12,716 nucleotides of DNA from Acetobacter sp. (GCA_023665325.1 JAMPED010000040.1:1-12716), one strand, 5' to 3'. Positions 6,804 to 12,716 are shown, numbered from the stretch's first letter. Numbers and translations: made by a program. Notes: generated by a model from the sequence alone, not told the origin.

Positions 6804-7004
6804 CTTTAAGGCGGAAAATTTTGCGAAATAGCCGCAGATGTCCACCAAGAAACAGGAGCGTACAAATAGGTACGTGACTGTTTCGAAGAATGGCTTCCAT
6901 CTGCGAGCTAGTTCACAATAATTTTACCCTTTAAATAGGTACGTGACTGTTTCGAAGAATGGCTTCCATCTGCGAGCTAGTTCACAATAATTTTACCCTT
7001 TAAG
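6804..7004 (-). repeat. Gene-terminal palindromic element, copy A, with internal duplication
   Basis: The left end CTTTAAGGCGGAAAATTTTG (6804-6823) is complementary, with few mismatches, to the right end ATAATTTTACCCTTTAAG (6987-7004; also 6918-6935 with a different last base). Between them, nested arms pair: GAAATAGCCGCAGATG with CATCTGCG-A-GCTAGTTC, GAAACAG with CTGTTTC, and CGTAC with GTACG around an AAATAG apical loop. Without the internal duplication the element is 6804-6935, 132 bases, the same length as copy B. On the minus strand the right end encodes the last GlyRS residues Leu-Lys-Gly and the TAA stop. Confidence 0.75.
6864..7001. repeat. Exact 69-bp tandem duplication inside element A
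   Basis: 6864-6932 and 6933-7001 are identical as read by eye, each beginning AAATAGGTACGTGACTG. The unit runs from the apical loop of the hairpin to its right terminus, so exactly one arm of the palindrome is doubled. The junction has AAA microhomology between the loop (AAATAG) and the terminus (TTTAAA). Confidence 0.95.
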
Positions 7005-8360
7005 GAAATAGTTGTGTAAATAATCTCCCAAATCCGCCGTATTAACACGCACTTGCTCCATCGTATCACGGTCGCGCAAGGTAACACTCTCCGGCTGTTG
7101 CTCAATCGTTTCAAAATCAACCGTTAAGCAAAGCGGCGTGCCAATCTCATCGTGCCGACGATAAGCCTTACCGATGTTACCAGTGTTTTCAAGCGCCACA
7201 CGCCCAATCCCCAGCTTCATCAAGTTCTTCTTAAGCTCATAACACTTCGCCATAATCTCCGGACTGTTCTTTTTAAGCGGCACAATCGCCACCTTAATCG
7301 GCGCAAGGTGCTTTTTGAGTTTTAACACAATACGAGAATTACCGTTGCCCAAATCTTCTTCAGTGTATCCTTCCGTCAACACCGCCAAAACTGCACGGTC
7401 AACCCCCATCGATGGCTCAATTACAAATGGCACAACCCATTTGTTGTTCTCGTCCATAATGCAAAGCTTGGTTGTTGAATCTTTGTTTTCGTGGCAATGC
7501 GACGTCAAGTTCAACTCATCTTGCGCTTTAGAGTGGTTACCAAGGTCATAGTCCGTACGGTTAGCAATTCCCTCAAGCTCTTCCACCCCGTGTGGAAATT
7601 TATATTCAAGGTCAGTACAAGCTTTCGCATAGTGAGCCAAATCCTCTTTGGGCGTTACATAAAGATGAATATTCTCCCGTTTCAATCCCTGTTCAACCCA
7701 CCAATCAACACGAGTTTTCACCCATTCTTCTTGCCATTGTTCGTCTTCACCCGGTTTTACAAAAAACTCTAATTCAGCCTGTTCAAACTCCCGCACACGG
7801 AAGATAAAGTTCTTAGGTGTAATCTCGTTTCTAAAAGACTTACCAATCTGCGCAATACCAAACGGCAGCTTACGAGAGGTCGAATCAACTACATTCTTAA
7901 ACTGAGTAAAAATCGCCTGTGCAGTTTCCGGACGCAAATAAGCAATATTATTTTCATCCACCACCGGCCCAACAGTTGTTTTAAACATCAGGTTAAACGG
8001 TCTCGGCTCAGTTAATTCTGTCGAACCACAGTTCGGACATTTGCCATCAGTCAAATGGTCAGCCCGAAAACGCCCTTTACATTTTTTGCAGTCCACCATC
8101 GGGTCAGAAAACGTATCTTCGTGCCCCGAATAGTGCAAAACTTTACGATTCGTCAAAATCGCAGCGTCGAGCCCTTCCACATCATCCCGTTCATAAACCA
8201 TTGCACGCCACCAAGCGGCTTTAATATTATTCTTCAGCTCCACACCCAAAGGTCCATAGTCATAAAGTCCCTGCAATCCCCCATAAATATCTGAATTTTG
8301 GAAAATAAAACCTCTTCTTTTGCAAAGTGAAACCAACTGTTCCATCTGTGTCGCTGCCAT
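6993..8360 (-). CDS. glyS: Glycyl-tRNA synthetase, single-chain alpha2 type
   Basis: This 455-residue class II synthetase attaches glycine to tRNA-Gly. The start ([23 protein letters not shown]) is typical of the homodimeric family. An insertion with C91, C94, C108 and C111 forms a probable zinc knuckle. Motif 2 contains [20 protein letters not shown] (residues about 173-192) and motif 3 EPSMGVDR (315-322). Residues about 355-450 are the anticodon-binding domain. The length matches the bacterial alpha2 form. Most alphaproteobacteria instead use the unrelated two-subunit GlyQ/GlyS enzyme, so this gene may have been acquired by transfer. TGAGGT seven bases before ATG is a good binding site. The final Lys-Gly-stop lies inside palindromic element A, so the C terminus may have been altered by it. 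A divergent HAD phosphatase gene starts 94 bases away. Confidence 0.95.
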   Translation of the reverse strand: MAATQMEQLVSLCKRRGFIFQNSDIYGGLQGLYDYGPLGVELKNNIKAAWWRAMVYERDDVEGLDAAILTNRKVLHYSGHEDTFSDPMVDCKKCKGRFRADHLTDGKCPNCGSTELTEPRPFNLMFKTTVGPVVDENNIAYLRPETAQAIFTQFKNVVDSTSRKLPFGIAQIGKSFRNEITPKNFIFRVREFEQAELEFFVKPGEDEQWQEEWVKTRVDWWVEQGLKRENIHLYVTPKEDLAHYAKACTDLEYKFPHGVEELEGIANRTDYDLGNHSKAQDELNLTSHCHENKDSTTKLCIMDENNKWVVPFVIEPSMGVDRAVLAVLTEGYTEEDLGNGNSRIVLKLKKHLAPIKVAIVPLKKNSPEIMAKCYELKKNLMKLGIGRVALENTGNIGKAYRRHDEIGTPLCLTVDFETIEQQPESVTLRDRDTMEQVRVNTADLGDYLHNYFLKG

Positions 8361-8363
8361 TTT

Positions 8364-8453
8364 TTTTACCTCAATAAACTAAAAGTTAACTAAAAACTAA
8401 CTGATGTTCTATATCATAACACCCTAAAATGCAAGAAGATATTTGAGGTAAAA
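8364..8453. promoter_or_regulatory. Divergent glyS/HAD control region with mirrored ribosome binding sites
   Basis: TTTTACCTCAA (8364-8374) and TTGAGGTAAAA (8443-8453) are exact inverted copies, each serving as the Shine-Dalgarno sequence of one divergent gene. Between them, on the minus strand, TTGCAT (8434-8429) with TATAGA 15 bases further on is a weak glyS promoter candidate. No strong plus-strand promoter is visible. Confidence 0.4.
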
Positions 8454-8454
8454 G

Positions 8455-9306
8455 ATGAAAAATACAGTTGTCGCACTCGTTTATGACTTTGACGAAACCC
8501 TATCCACCACCTATATGCAAGATTACGTGTTAATCCCCGAGTTAGGTATGACACCCAAAACCTTTTGGAAAAAGGCAAACCAATGGTCCATCGATAATTG
8601 TGCAGACCAAATCACCGGCAGTATGTATTATTTTATGAAAACCGCCAAAGAAAAAAGCGTAAAACTCACCAGAGAAAACTTTTGCTACTGCGGTACATTG
8701 GTAAAATATTATAAAGGCGTTGAACAATGGTTTGAACGCATAAACGAATATGGTAAAGAGTTAGGCTTAAAAATCGAGCATTATGTCATTTCATCAGGCT
8801 ATGAGGAAATTTTAGCCGGCACGTCAATCGCCAAATACCTCAGCGGCGCATACGGATGTTCTTATGCATTCGGCGAAGACGGCACCCCCGTTTGGCCAGC
8901 AAGAGTTGTCAACTACTCCACCAAAGTTCAATATTTATCAAAAATAAACAAAGGCTTAGGAAAGCTAGACGATAAATTAGTTAATGAATATATGGATGAT
9001 GGCAAACGCCGTGTACCATTCCCAAGAATTGTTTATTTTGGCGACGGAATGACCGACATCCCCTCTATGAAACTTGTCAAATCCCGTGGCGGCAATGCAA
9101 TTGCGGTGTATAAACCCAAAAGCGCCCATAAAGAAAAAGCAATTAAGCTCTTAAAAGATAATCGTGTAAACTTCGCCCTACCCGCAGATTATTCCGAGGG
9201 AACAGCCATAGACACAGTGGTAAAAACCATCTTAAACAAAATTGCCACCGAGCGAGATTTGGACGAGCTAAAGAAAAAAGAAGAGCAGAAAAAAGCCCTA
9301 TTATAA
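8455..9306 (+). CDS. HAD-superfamily phosphatase (phosphoserine-phosphatase-like)
   Basis: This 283-residue soluble hydrolase shows all four HAD motifs: I, YDFDETL with D11 (nucleophile) and D13 (acid/base); II, VISSGYEE with S113 or S114; III, K157 in STKVQYLSKI; IV, YFGDGMTDIPSM with D197 and D201 binding magnesium. Residues about 25-100 between motifs I and II form a helical cap, which fits the phosphoserine phosphatase-like subgroup. The substrate cannot be assigned. The C-terminal 20 residues are a charged Lys/Glu helix (ERDLDELKKKEEQKKALL). TTGAGG nine bases upstream of the first ATG supports the start. It is transcribed away from glyS, and no terminator other than repeat array R4 follows. 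Confidence 0.87.
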   Translation: MKNTVVALVYDFDETLSTTYMQDYVLIPELGMTPKTFWKKANQWSIDNCADQITGSMYYFMKTAKEKSVKLTRENFCYCGTLVKYYKGVEQWFERINEYGKELGLKIEHYVISSGYEEILAGTSIAKYLSGAYGCSYAFGEDGTPVWPARVVNYSTKVQYLSKINKGLGKLDDKLVNEYMDDGKRRVPFPRIVYFGDGMTDIPSMKLVKSRGGNAIAVYKPKSAHKEKAIKLLKDNRVNFALPADYSEGTAIDTVVKTILNKIATERDLDELKKKEEQKKALL

Positions 9307-9314
9307 CCCCAATC

Positions 9315-9815
9315 GTTGCAGGTGGCGCCGCCACCATACTCTCACGAGATCGCTTGACTTCGCTACGCTCAGAGCGATGACATATTAAAAGAACTTGCTT
9401 TCCCCGTCATCCCTCTCTTCTCTGTGTCATCCCTCTCGGGCAGCCAGCTCCGCTGCCCGAGTCAAGGGATCTCCCTCTTTAAGCGCACCGTCATTGCGAG
9501 GCGACAACGTCGCCGTGGCAATCTATACTCTCACGAGATCGCTTGACTTCACTTCGTTCAGAGCGATGACATATTAAAAAAAACTCTCTTCTCTGTGTCA
9601 TCCCTCTCGGGCAGCCAGCTCCGCTGCCCGAGTCAAGGGATCTCCCACTTTAAGCGCACCGTCATTGCGAGGCGACAACGTCGCCGTGGCAATCTATACT
9701 CTCACGAGATCGCTTGACTTCACTTCGTTCAGAGCGATGACACATTAAAAGAAATAAGAACCATACTCTCTTTTCTGTGTCATCCCTCGGGGCAACGCCC
9801 CGTCAAGGGATCCCC
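9315..9815 (+). repeat. Repeat array R4: beta-gamma and three alpha modules
   Basis: This array covers most of the 552-base gap after the HAD gene. A beta-gamma unit at 9315-9382 has the inner palindrome GGTGGCGCCGCCACC. Alpha modules are at 9425-9475 and 9596-9646 (arm CTCGGGCAGC/GCTGCCCGAG) and 9778-9815 (arm CGGGGC/GCCCCG). Beta-gamma units are at 9489-9571 and 9660-9742, both with the inner stem GGCGAC/GTCGCC. A lone CGTCATCCC half-site sits at 9405, as in R3 and R5. All modules point the same way as elsewhere in the window. 9816-9858 holds nothing recognisable. Confidence 0.88.
9421..9762 (+). repeat. 171-bp tandem duplication of one alpha-beta-gamma unit
   Basis: 9421-9591 and 9592-9762 are almost identical copies, each running TCTGTGTCATCCC, alpha hairpin, spacer ending CTTTAAGCGCAC, beta, gamma, ATTAAAA. 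They differ only at a handful of bases, for example CATATTAAA against CACATTAAA near the end and CTCCCTC against CTCCCAC after alpha. This points to recent duplication of a whole composite unit. Confidence 0.88.
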
Positions 9816-9858
9816 CTCTACAAGAGCATACCCTTCCCCATAATGGATTACCCATCTG

Positions 9859-10125
9859 CTAACAAAACAACGACACAACACCAATCACCCAAAATACCAA
9901 ATACATCACCCCATAAAATGCATATTTATTCGGAAATCTCTTCGGCATATTTTTTCGGTATAATACAGGAAACAACAAATAACAAACAAAATAAACGAAC
10001 AAAAAATATTTGTAAAAATAGTCAAACGCCTCATTGCCCCAAATAAGAGCATTAACTGCCCCCAAAACAAACGGAACAACAATATCCCCTAAAACAAAAT
10101 AAAGAATCTTTTTAAATCGTTTCAT
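9859..10125 (-). CDS. Small uncharacterised membrane protein
   Basis: This 88-residue protein has a basic N terminus (MKRFKK) and three likely membrane helices, at about residues 7-28, 36-57 and 68-87, joined by a basic loop (YRKNMPKRFPNKY) that should face the cytosol. I do not recognise it. AGG five bases before ATG 10125 (TAGGTTGAGATG) supports the start. The opposite-strand open frame at 9777-10046 starts in a repeat and is low-complexity, so the minus strand is the better choice. It follows rsmD on the same strand but is separated from it by palindromic element B, and it faces the HAD gene across array R4. Confidence 0.6.
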   Translation of the reverse strand: MKRFKKILYFVLGDIVVPFVLGAVNALIWGNEAFDYFYKYFLFVYFVCYLLFPVLYRKNMPKRFPNKYAFYGVMYLVFWVIGVVSLFC

Positions 10126-10171
10126 CTCAACCTATAAAAACATTAGACAACATAACTCGCTCTTTAGACAA

Positions 10172-10303
10172 CTTAAAGGCGGAAAATTTTGGATAGATAG
10201 AGATGGGCTTGAGGGCAACAAAAATTTTAGTGTACATATAAGGTACATGAATTTTTGTTGACCCGATAAGACCGCTCTAGATGCCCAAATTTCCCCCTTT
10301 AAG
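10172..10303 (-). repeat. Gene-terminal palindromic element, copy B
   Basis: The left end CTTAAAGGCGGAAAATTTTG (10172-10191) and right end CCAAATTTCCCCCTTTAAG (10285-10303) are near-perfect inverted repeats. Inside, CAACAAAAATT pairs with AATTTTTGTTG over 11 positions, then TGTAC with GTACA around an ATATAAG loop. The total is 132 bases. The flank ACTCGCTC-TTAGAC just left of the element also matches copy A (6787-6800). The loop and inner arm layout (GTAC ... GTAC around an A-rich loop) is shared with copy A although the middle stems differ in sequence. On the minus strand the right end encodes the last residues of RsmD, Leu-Lys-Gly-Gly-Asn-Leu-Gly-Ile, and the stop. Confidence 0.8.
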
Positions 10304-10825
10304 AAAAGAAAACCGAGCCGCACCATAACCCCGAGCCTCAATTAAGCACGCTCCCTCAGGCAAACATAACGCCTCGTCCGCTGCCGTTTCCACCACAATA
10401 AGCGTCTTTTCATCCACATACCCACCAGCAAACAATGCCTCCAAAACCGGTTCGGAAAGCCCTTTGTTATAGGGCGCATCAAGAAAAATCAAACCAAACG
10501 GACACATAGCCCGAGGCAGCCGCCGAGCATCCCGCTCCATAAAAGAAAGATTAGAAAACCCACACACTGCCGCATTCTTTTTCGTGAGTTTCAAATCCAC
10601 ATCCACAAACAACACTGACGCCGCCCCACGAGAAGCCGCCTCCAGCCCAATCGCCCCCGTACCCGAAAAAATATCCGCCACCGACACCCCGTCTAGCGTG
10701 TCAAAATATTTCGCATAAAGAATGCTAAACAGCGCCTCCCTCGCTCGGTCAGCCGTCGGGCGAATGCGGTCATCGGTTGGGGTAAAAAGCTTTTTCCCTC
10801 GTTTAGAGCCAGAGATTATTCGCAT
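10277..10825 (-). CDS. rsmD: 16S rRNA (guanine(966)-N2)-methyltransferase RsmD
   Basis: This 182-residue SAM-dependent enzyme is predicted to methylate G966 of 16S rRNA. The N-terminal signature IRPTADRAREALFSIL (residues 21-36), the SAM-binding motif DIFSGTGAIGLEAASRGA (51-68) and the catalytic-type motif FLDAPY (114-119; DPPY in most members) identify the family. It overlaps the end of the pseudouridine synthase gene by ten bases (10816-10825), so translation is probably coupled, and the rluB-rsmD order is common in alphaproteobacteria. The family-like sequence ends near ARFSFL (171-176); the last residues KGGNLGI come from palindromic element B, which also supplies the TAG stop. Confidence 0.94.
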   Translation of the reverse strand: MRIISGSKRGKKLFTPTDDRIRPTADRAREALFSILYAKYFDTLDGVSVADIFSGTGAIGLEAASRGAASVLFVDVDLKLTKKNAAVCGFSNLSFMERDARRLPRAMCPFGLIFLDAPYNKGLSEPVLEALFAGGYVDEKTLIVVETAADEALCLPEGACLIEARGYGAARFSFLKGGNLGI

Positions 10826-11544
10826 ATCTCAAACACCTTGCCTAATTGCTCTTTAAGCACCTTCTGCGGCACTTCACGCACTTCCCCACGTTTAAGCGCC
10901 CCCAGCTGAAACGGCCCGTAAGAAAGGCGAATAAGCCTTGCAACCGAAAGCCCAATAGAAGCCATCAGCTTACGCACCTCACGGTTCTTTCCCTCCGTTA
11001 GCGAAACAATAAGCCACGCGTTTGTCCCCTGCTTACTCTCCACCACAATTTTGCACGGCGCATACTCAACGCCTTCCACCGTTACACCTTTTTCAAGGTT
11101 TTTAATTTTTTTCTCATCCAAAAATCCGTGCACGCGCACCTTATAACGCCTGCTCCAGCCATTCTCTGGCAGTTCCAAAGCTCGAGAAAGCGCGCCATCA
11201 TTCGTAAGTAACAACAGCCCTTCAGAGTTAAGGTCAAGCCGCCCCACAGAAATCACCCTCGGTAACCCCTCTGGCAAATGTTGAAAAACCGTATCCCGCT
11301 CTTTCTCGTCTTTGTGCGAAGTCACCAACCCCGCTGGTTTATGATAAAGCCAGAGCCGTGTTTTGTCTTTGGCTTTAATCTTTTCGCCATCAAACAACAC
11401 CACCTCATCGCCATTCACTAAAAACGCCGGTGTTTCCACCATCTCGCCATTAACCGTAATCCGCCCCTGCTCCACAAGTTTTTCCGCCTCACGACGAGAG
11501 CAAACACCCGAACGTGCTAAAAATTTTGCAATTCTTTCAGCCAT
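10816..11544 (-). CDS. rluB: RsuA/RluB-family rRNA pseudouridine synthase (probably RluB)
   Basis: This 242-residue enzyme isomerises a uridine in rRNA to pseudouridine; RluB of E. coli acts on U2605 of 23S rRNA. An S4 RNA-binding domain covers residues 1-48 (AERIAKFLARSGVCSRREAE). The catalytic core follows, with the invariant Asp at D104 in GRLDLNSEGLLLLTNDG and the later family motif EGKNREVRKLM. The RluB assignment over RsuA, RluE or RluF rests on overall form and on the neighbouring rsmD, so it is likely but not certain. AAAGGA nine bases upstream supports the ATG. It lies 26 bases after the TerB-like gene and overlaps rsmD by ten bases in a three-gene minus-strand operon. There is no unusual C-terminal extension. 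Confidence 0.9.
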   Translation of the reverse strand: MAERIAKFLARSGVCSRREAEKLVEQGRITVNGEMVETPAFLVNGDEVVLFDGEKIKAKDKTRLWLYHKPAGLVTSHKDEKERDTVFQHLPEGLPRVISVGRLDLNSEGLLLLTNDGALSRALELPENGWSRRYKVRVHGFLDEKKIKNLEKGVTVEGVEYAPCKIVVESKQGTNAWLIVSLTEGKNREVRKLMASIGLSVARLIRLSYGPFQLGALKRGEVREVPQKVLKEQLGKVFEICE

Positions 11545-11570
11545 TTATATTTTTCCTTTACCCTAATTCA

Positions 11571-12014
11571 TTAAGACCAGTGCTCTTGTTCCAAAAGCAT
11601 AGCAGCTTTTTGCGATACCGCCAGATATTCATTAACCACCGCGTTAATATCTTGCACCCGCCGCGGCTCAATCCCCATCGCTTCCGCAACATCTAAAATA
11701 TAATCAATTTCCGCATCAGCAAGGTCCGTATCAAGGTTTGCCACCATACACATATCTTTAATCAGCGCCAACGCTTTCACCCGGTCAACAATCATCCGCG
11801 CCTGTTTCAGCAATATAGCATTATCCGAAGATTTAATCATCGCCGAAAGCTTATCTCCGCTCACTTCATATTTCAACGCCAATTCACGCAAATAGACCAA
11901 CTCCTCGCGTGAAACTTTGCGGTCAACCGCCACCACACCGCATATAATCTTCAAAAAGATAAACTTTTCGCCCTCAGAAAGCGATGCAATAAATTTTTTA
12001 TCCGGATAAAACAT
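11571..12014 (-). CDS. TerB-fold (tellurite-resistance-TerB-like) helical protein
   Basis: This all-helical protein of about 147 residues has a TerB-like domain. The first half has the acidic repeat-like motif GVVAVDRKVSREELVYLRELA and the second MVANLDTDLADAEIDYILDVAEAMG, the paired D-x-x-x-x-x-x-E pattern seen in TerB and related domains. TerB-fold proteins are often linked to metal or stress responses, but single-domain copies in proteobacteria are mostly uncharacterised, so no specific function is given. The start is placed at the ATG at 12014, because GGAG (12025-12022) lies seven bases before it. An in-frame ATG at 12020 (Met-Trp-Met) would leave only one base after that site. It is the first gene of the operon with rluB and rsmD. 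Confidence 0.8.
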   Translation of the reverse strand: MFYPDKKFIASLSEGEKFIFLKIICGVVAVDRKVSREELVYLRELALKYEVSGDKLSAMIKSSDNAILLKQARMIVDRVKALALIKDMCMVANLDTDLADAEIDYILDVAEAMGIEPRRVQDINAVVNEYLAVSQKAAMLLEQEHWS

Positions 12015-12041
12015 CCACATTCTCCATCGACATTTTTCTTT

Positions 12042-12080
12042 ACGATAGCATTTTTATAAGCATTGTAAAGCATTTTTTTA
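12042..12080 (-). promoter_or_regulatory. Candidate promoter of the TerB-rluB-rsmD operon within a shared motif
   Basis: On the minus strand CTTTACA (TTTACA at 12069-12064), a 16-base spacer and TATCGT (12047-12042) form a moderate sigma70-type match. The surrounding plus-strand string TTGTAAAGCATTTTTT is also found at 1352-1367 in the other divergent region. ATGCT is repeated three times nearby. Confidence 0.4.
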
Positions 12081-12125
12081 CCATTTAACGCTATTCTACC
12101 TCAAACAACAAAGGAAAAAGCAAAT

Positions 12126-12617
12126 ATGGTCGGTGAGCGCGGTTCATTTTTTACTAATGTCCTCTTTAATCCCTTGGTCTGGATAGGGATTGTTCTTGGG
12201 GTCTTACACTTACAACACAAAACTGGTCCCGAACTCTGGAATACGTTTCAAACTCCCACCACATATATCAACCTACTTATCGGCTCTGCCATATACACCG
12301 CCTTATTTGACCGGCACTATACTAAAAACCGCAAAGAAATTGCCATCGCTGAAAATCTCGTTGCTATTTTAGTTAATGCCTACATCATCTTTTTTGTATG
12401 GGGCATTTTTGTATTCGTTGTCAGTTCATATCACGCCAGCGGTCTTAGATATAGCGCTGCATTAAGAGAACGTTTGGCAGAAGAACGCACCGCGCCCACT
12501 TCCGCCCAACCTACACCGCAAATATCCACGCCAAAACTAAATCTAGAAAGCGGCAAACGCTATAAAGTAACACCAAATTCTGACGGCAGTTTCATCCTAG
12601 AAGTAATCGAAGAATAA
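12126..12617 (+). CDS. Uncharacterised membrane protein with a soluble C-terminal tail
   Basis: This 163-residue protein is predicted to have three membrane helices, at about residues 10-29, 45-62 and 78-102, the last joined by YHASGLRYS to a soluble region. That region has a charged stretch (ALRERLAEERT), a Pro/Thr-rich linker (PTSAQPTPQISTP) and a short end (SGKRYKVTPNSDGSFILEVIEE) that looks like two beta strands. I do not recognise the family. AAGGA (12111-12115) ends ten bases before the ATG, slightly far but acceptable. It is divergent from the TerB operon, and repeat cluster R5 follows its stop codon. Confidence 0.72.
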   Translation: MVGERGSFFTNVLFNPLVWIGIVLGVLHLQHKTGPELWNTFQTPTTYINLLIGSAIYTALFDRHYTKNRKEIAIAENLVAILVNAYIIFFVWGIFVFVVSSYHASGLRYSAALRERLAEERTAPTSAQPTPQISTPKLNLESGKRYKVTPNSDGSFILEVIEE

Positions 12618-12639
12618 CTCCATATCCTCCCACCGCCAC

Positions 12640-12704
12640 CGTCATCCCTCTCTCTTTTCTGTGTCATCCCTCGAATGGCAACGCCATTCGTCAAGGGATC
12701 TCCC
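12640..12704 (+). repeat. Repeat cluster R5: half-site plus alpha module
   Basis: A lone CGTCATCCC half-site (12640) precedes a complete alpha module at 12662-12704 with the arm CGAATGGC/GCCATTCG. This is the same inner stem as the module at 6674-6716, 6 kb away, and the CTCCCACTCCA that follows is also shared. The cluster continues beyond the window. Confidence 0.85.
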
Positions 12705-12716
12705 ACTCCAAGCACA

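Noticed and set aside
6804..7004. Element A as a plain glyS terminator
   Set aside because: It has no T tract, a proper terminator with a T run follows at 6768-6793, and element B shares its ends at an unrelated gene.
6294..9815. CRISPR array in the repeat-rich regions
   Set aside because: Repeats are long, palindromic and composite, spacing is about 170-185 bases, and there are no short uniform spacers or cas genes.
9777..10046. Plus-strand open frame of 89 codons
   Set aside because: It begins in an alpha repeat and is low-complexity (Lys/Asn/Thr/Ser rich); the opposite strand encodes a plausible membrane protein with a binding site.
6294..10303. Insertion sequence or composite transposon
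   Set aside because: There is no transposase or fragment of one; the repeats are short non-coding modules.
10132..10341. Minus-strand open frame of 69 codons across element B
   Set aside because: It is an out-of-frame reading of the rsmD end and the palindromic element.
1..12716. tRNA, rRNA or riboswitch genes
   Set aside because: No cloverleaf with a GTTCGA-type arm, no rRNA signature and no recognisable aptamer core was seen; the strong hairpins are explained by repeats and terminators.

Overview
The window looks like chromosome of a low-to-moderate GC alphaproteobacterium, probably from an uncultured or host-associated lineage (inference). The support is an RF2 that begins MRAE...NEIKESALILRRFL, the usual alphaproteobacterial form; a coupled RluB-RsmD pair; a CTTGACA-type -35 box; and intergenic palindromic repeats of the CATTGCGAG type, which are frequent in Rickettsiales-like and related genomes. 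No phage, plasmid, transposase, CRISPR or recognisable defence gene is present.

Layout. (1) 1-1413: prfB on the minus strand, read through a programmed +1 frameshift, with a divergent promoter region. (2) 1414-3820: an AmpD/AmiD-type amidase, a repeat cluster, a strong sigma70-type promoter, a 378-residue protein built from 26-residue helical repeats, and a terminator. (3) 3827-6290: a four-helix membrane protein and two tandem PHP-family histidinol-phosphatase-like paralogues, all on the minus strand. (4) 6294-8360: a large palindromic repeat array, then single-chain (alpha2) glycyl-tRNA synthetase on the minus strand, whose 3' end runs into a structured 132-bp element that carries an internal 69-bp duplication. 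(5) 8455-9815: a HAD phosphatase on the plus strand, then a second large array with a 171-bp tandem duplication. (6) 9859-12020: a small membrane protein, a second 132-bp element overlapping the end of rsmD, then rsmD, an RsuA/RluB-type pseudouridine synthase and a TerB-fold protein in one minus-strand operon. (7) 12126-12716: a membrane protein on the plus strand and the start of another repeat cluster.

Gene content is mainly translation and RNA housekeeping (RF2, GlyRS, rRNA methyltransferase, rRNA pseudouridine synthase) with a few metabolic phosphatases and unknown membrane proteins. The accessory signal is in the non-coding DNA. Three hairpin module types (called alpha, beta and gamma here) recur at five loci, all in one orientation, with arms that change sequence but keep pairing. 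A separate, longer element is a 132-bp rod-like palindrome with conserved ends. It sits at the 3' ends of two minus-strand genes, and possibly a third, where its outer arm supplies the last codons (L-K-G...) and the stop codon.

The most promising undescribed item is this gene-terminal palindrome family. The next are the covarying alpha/beta/gamma modules and the 26-residue-repeat protein. All were read by eye; no database search or folding program was run.
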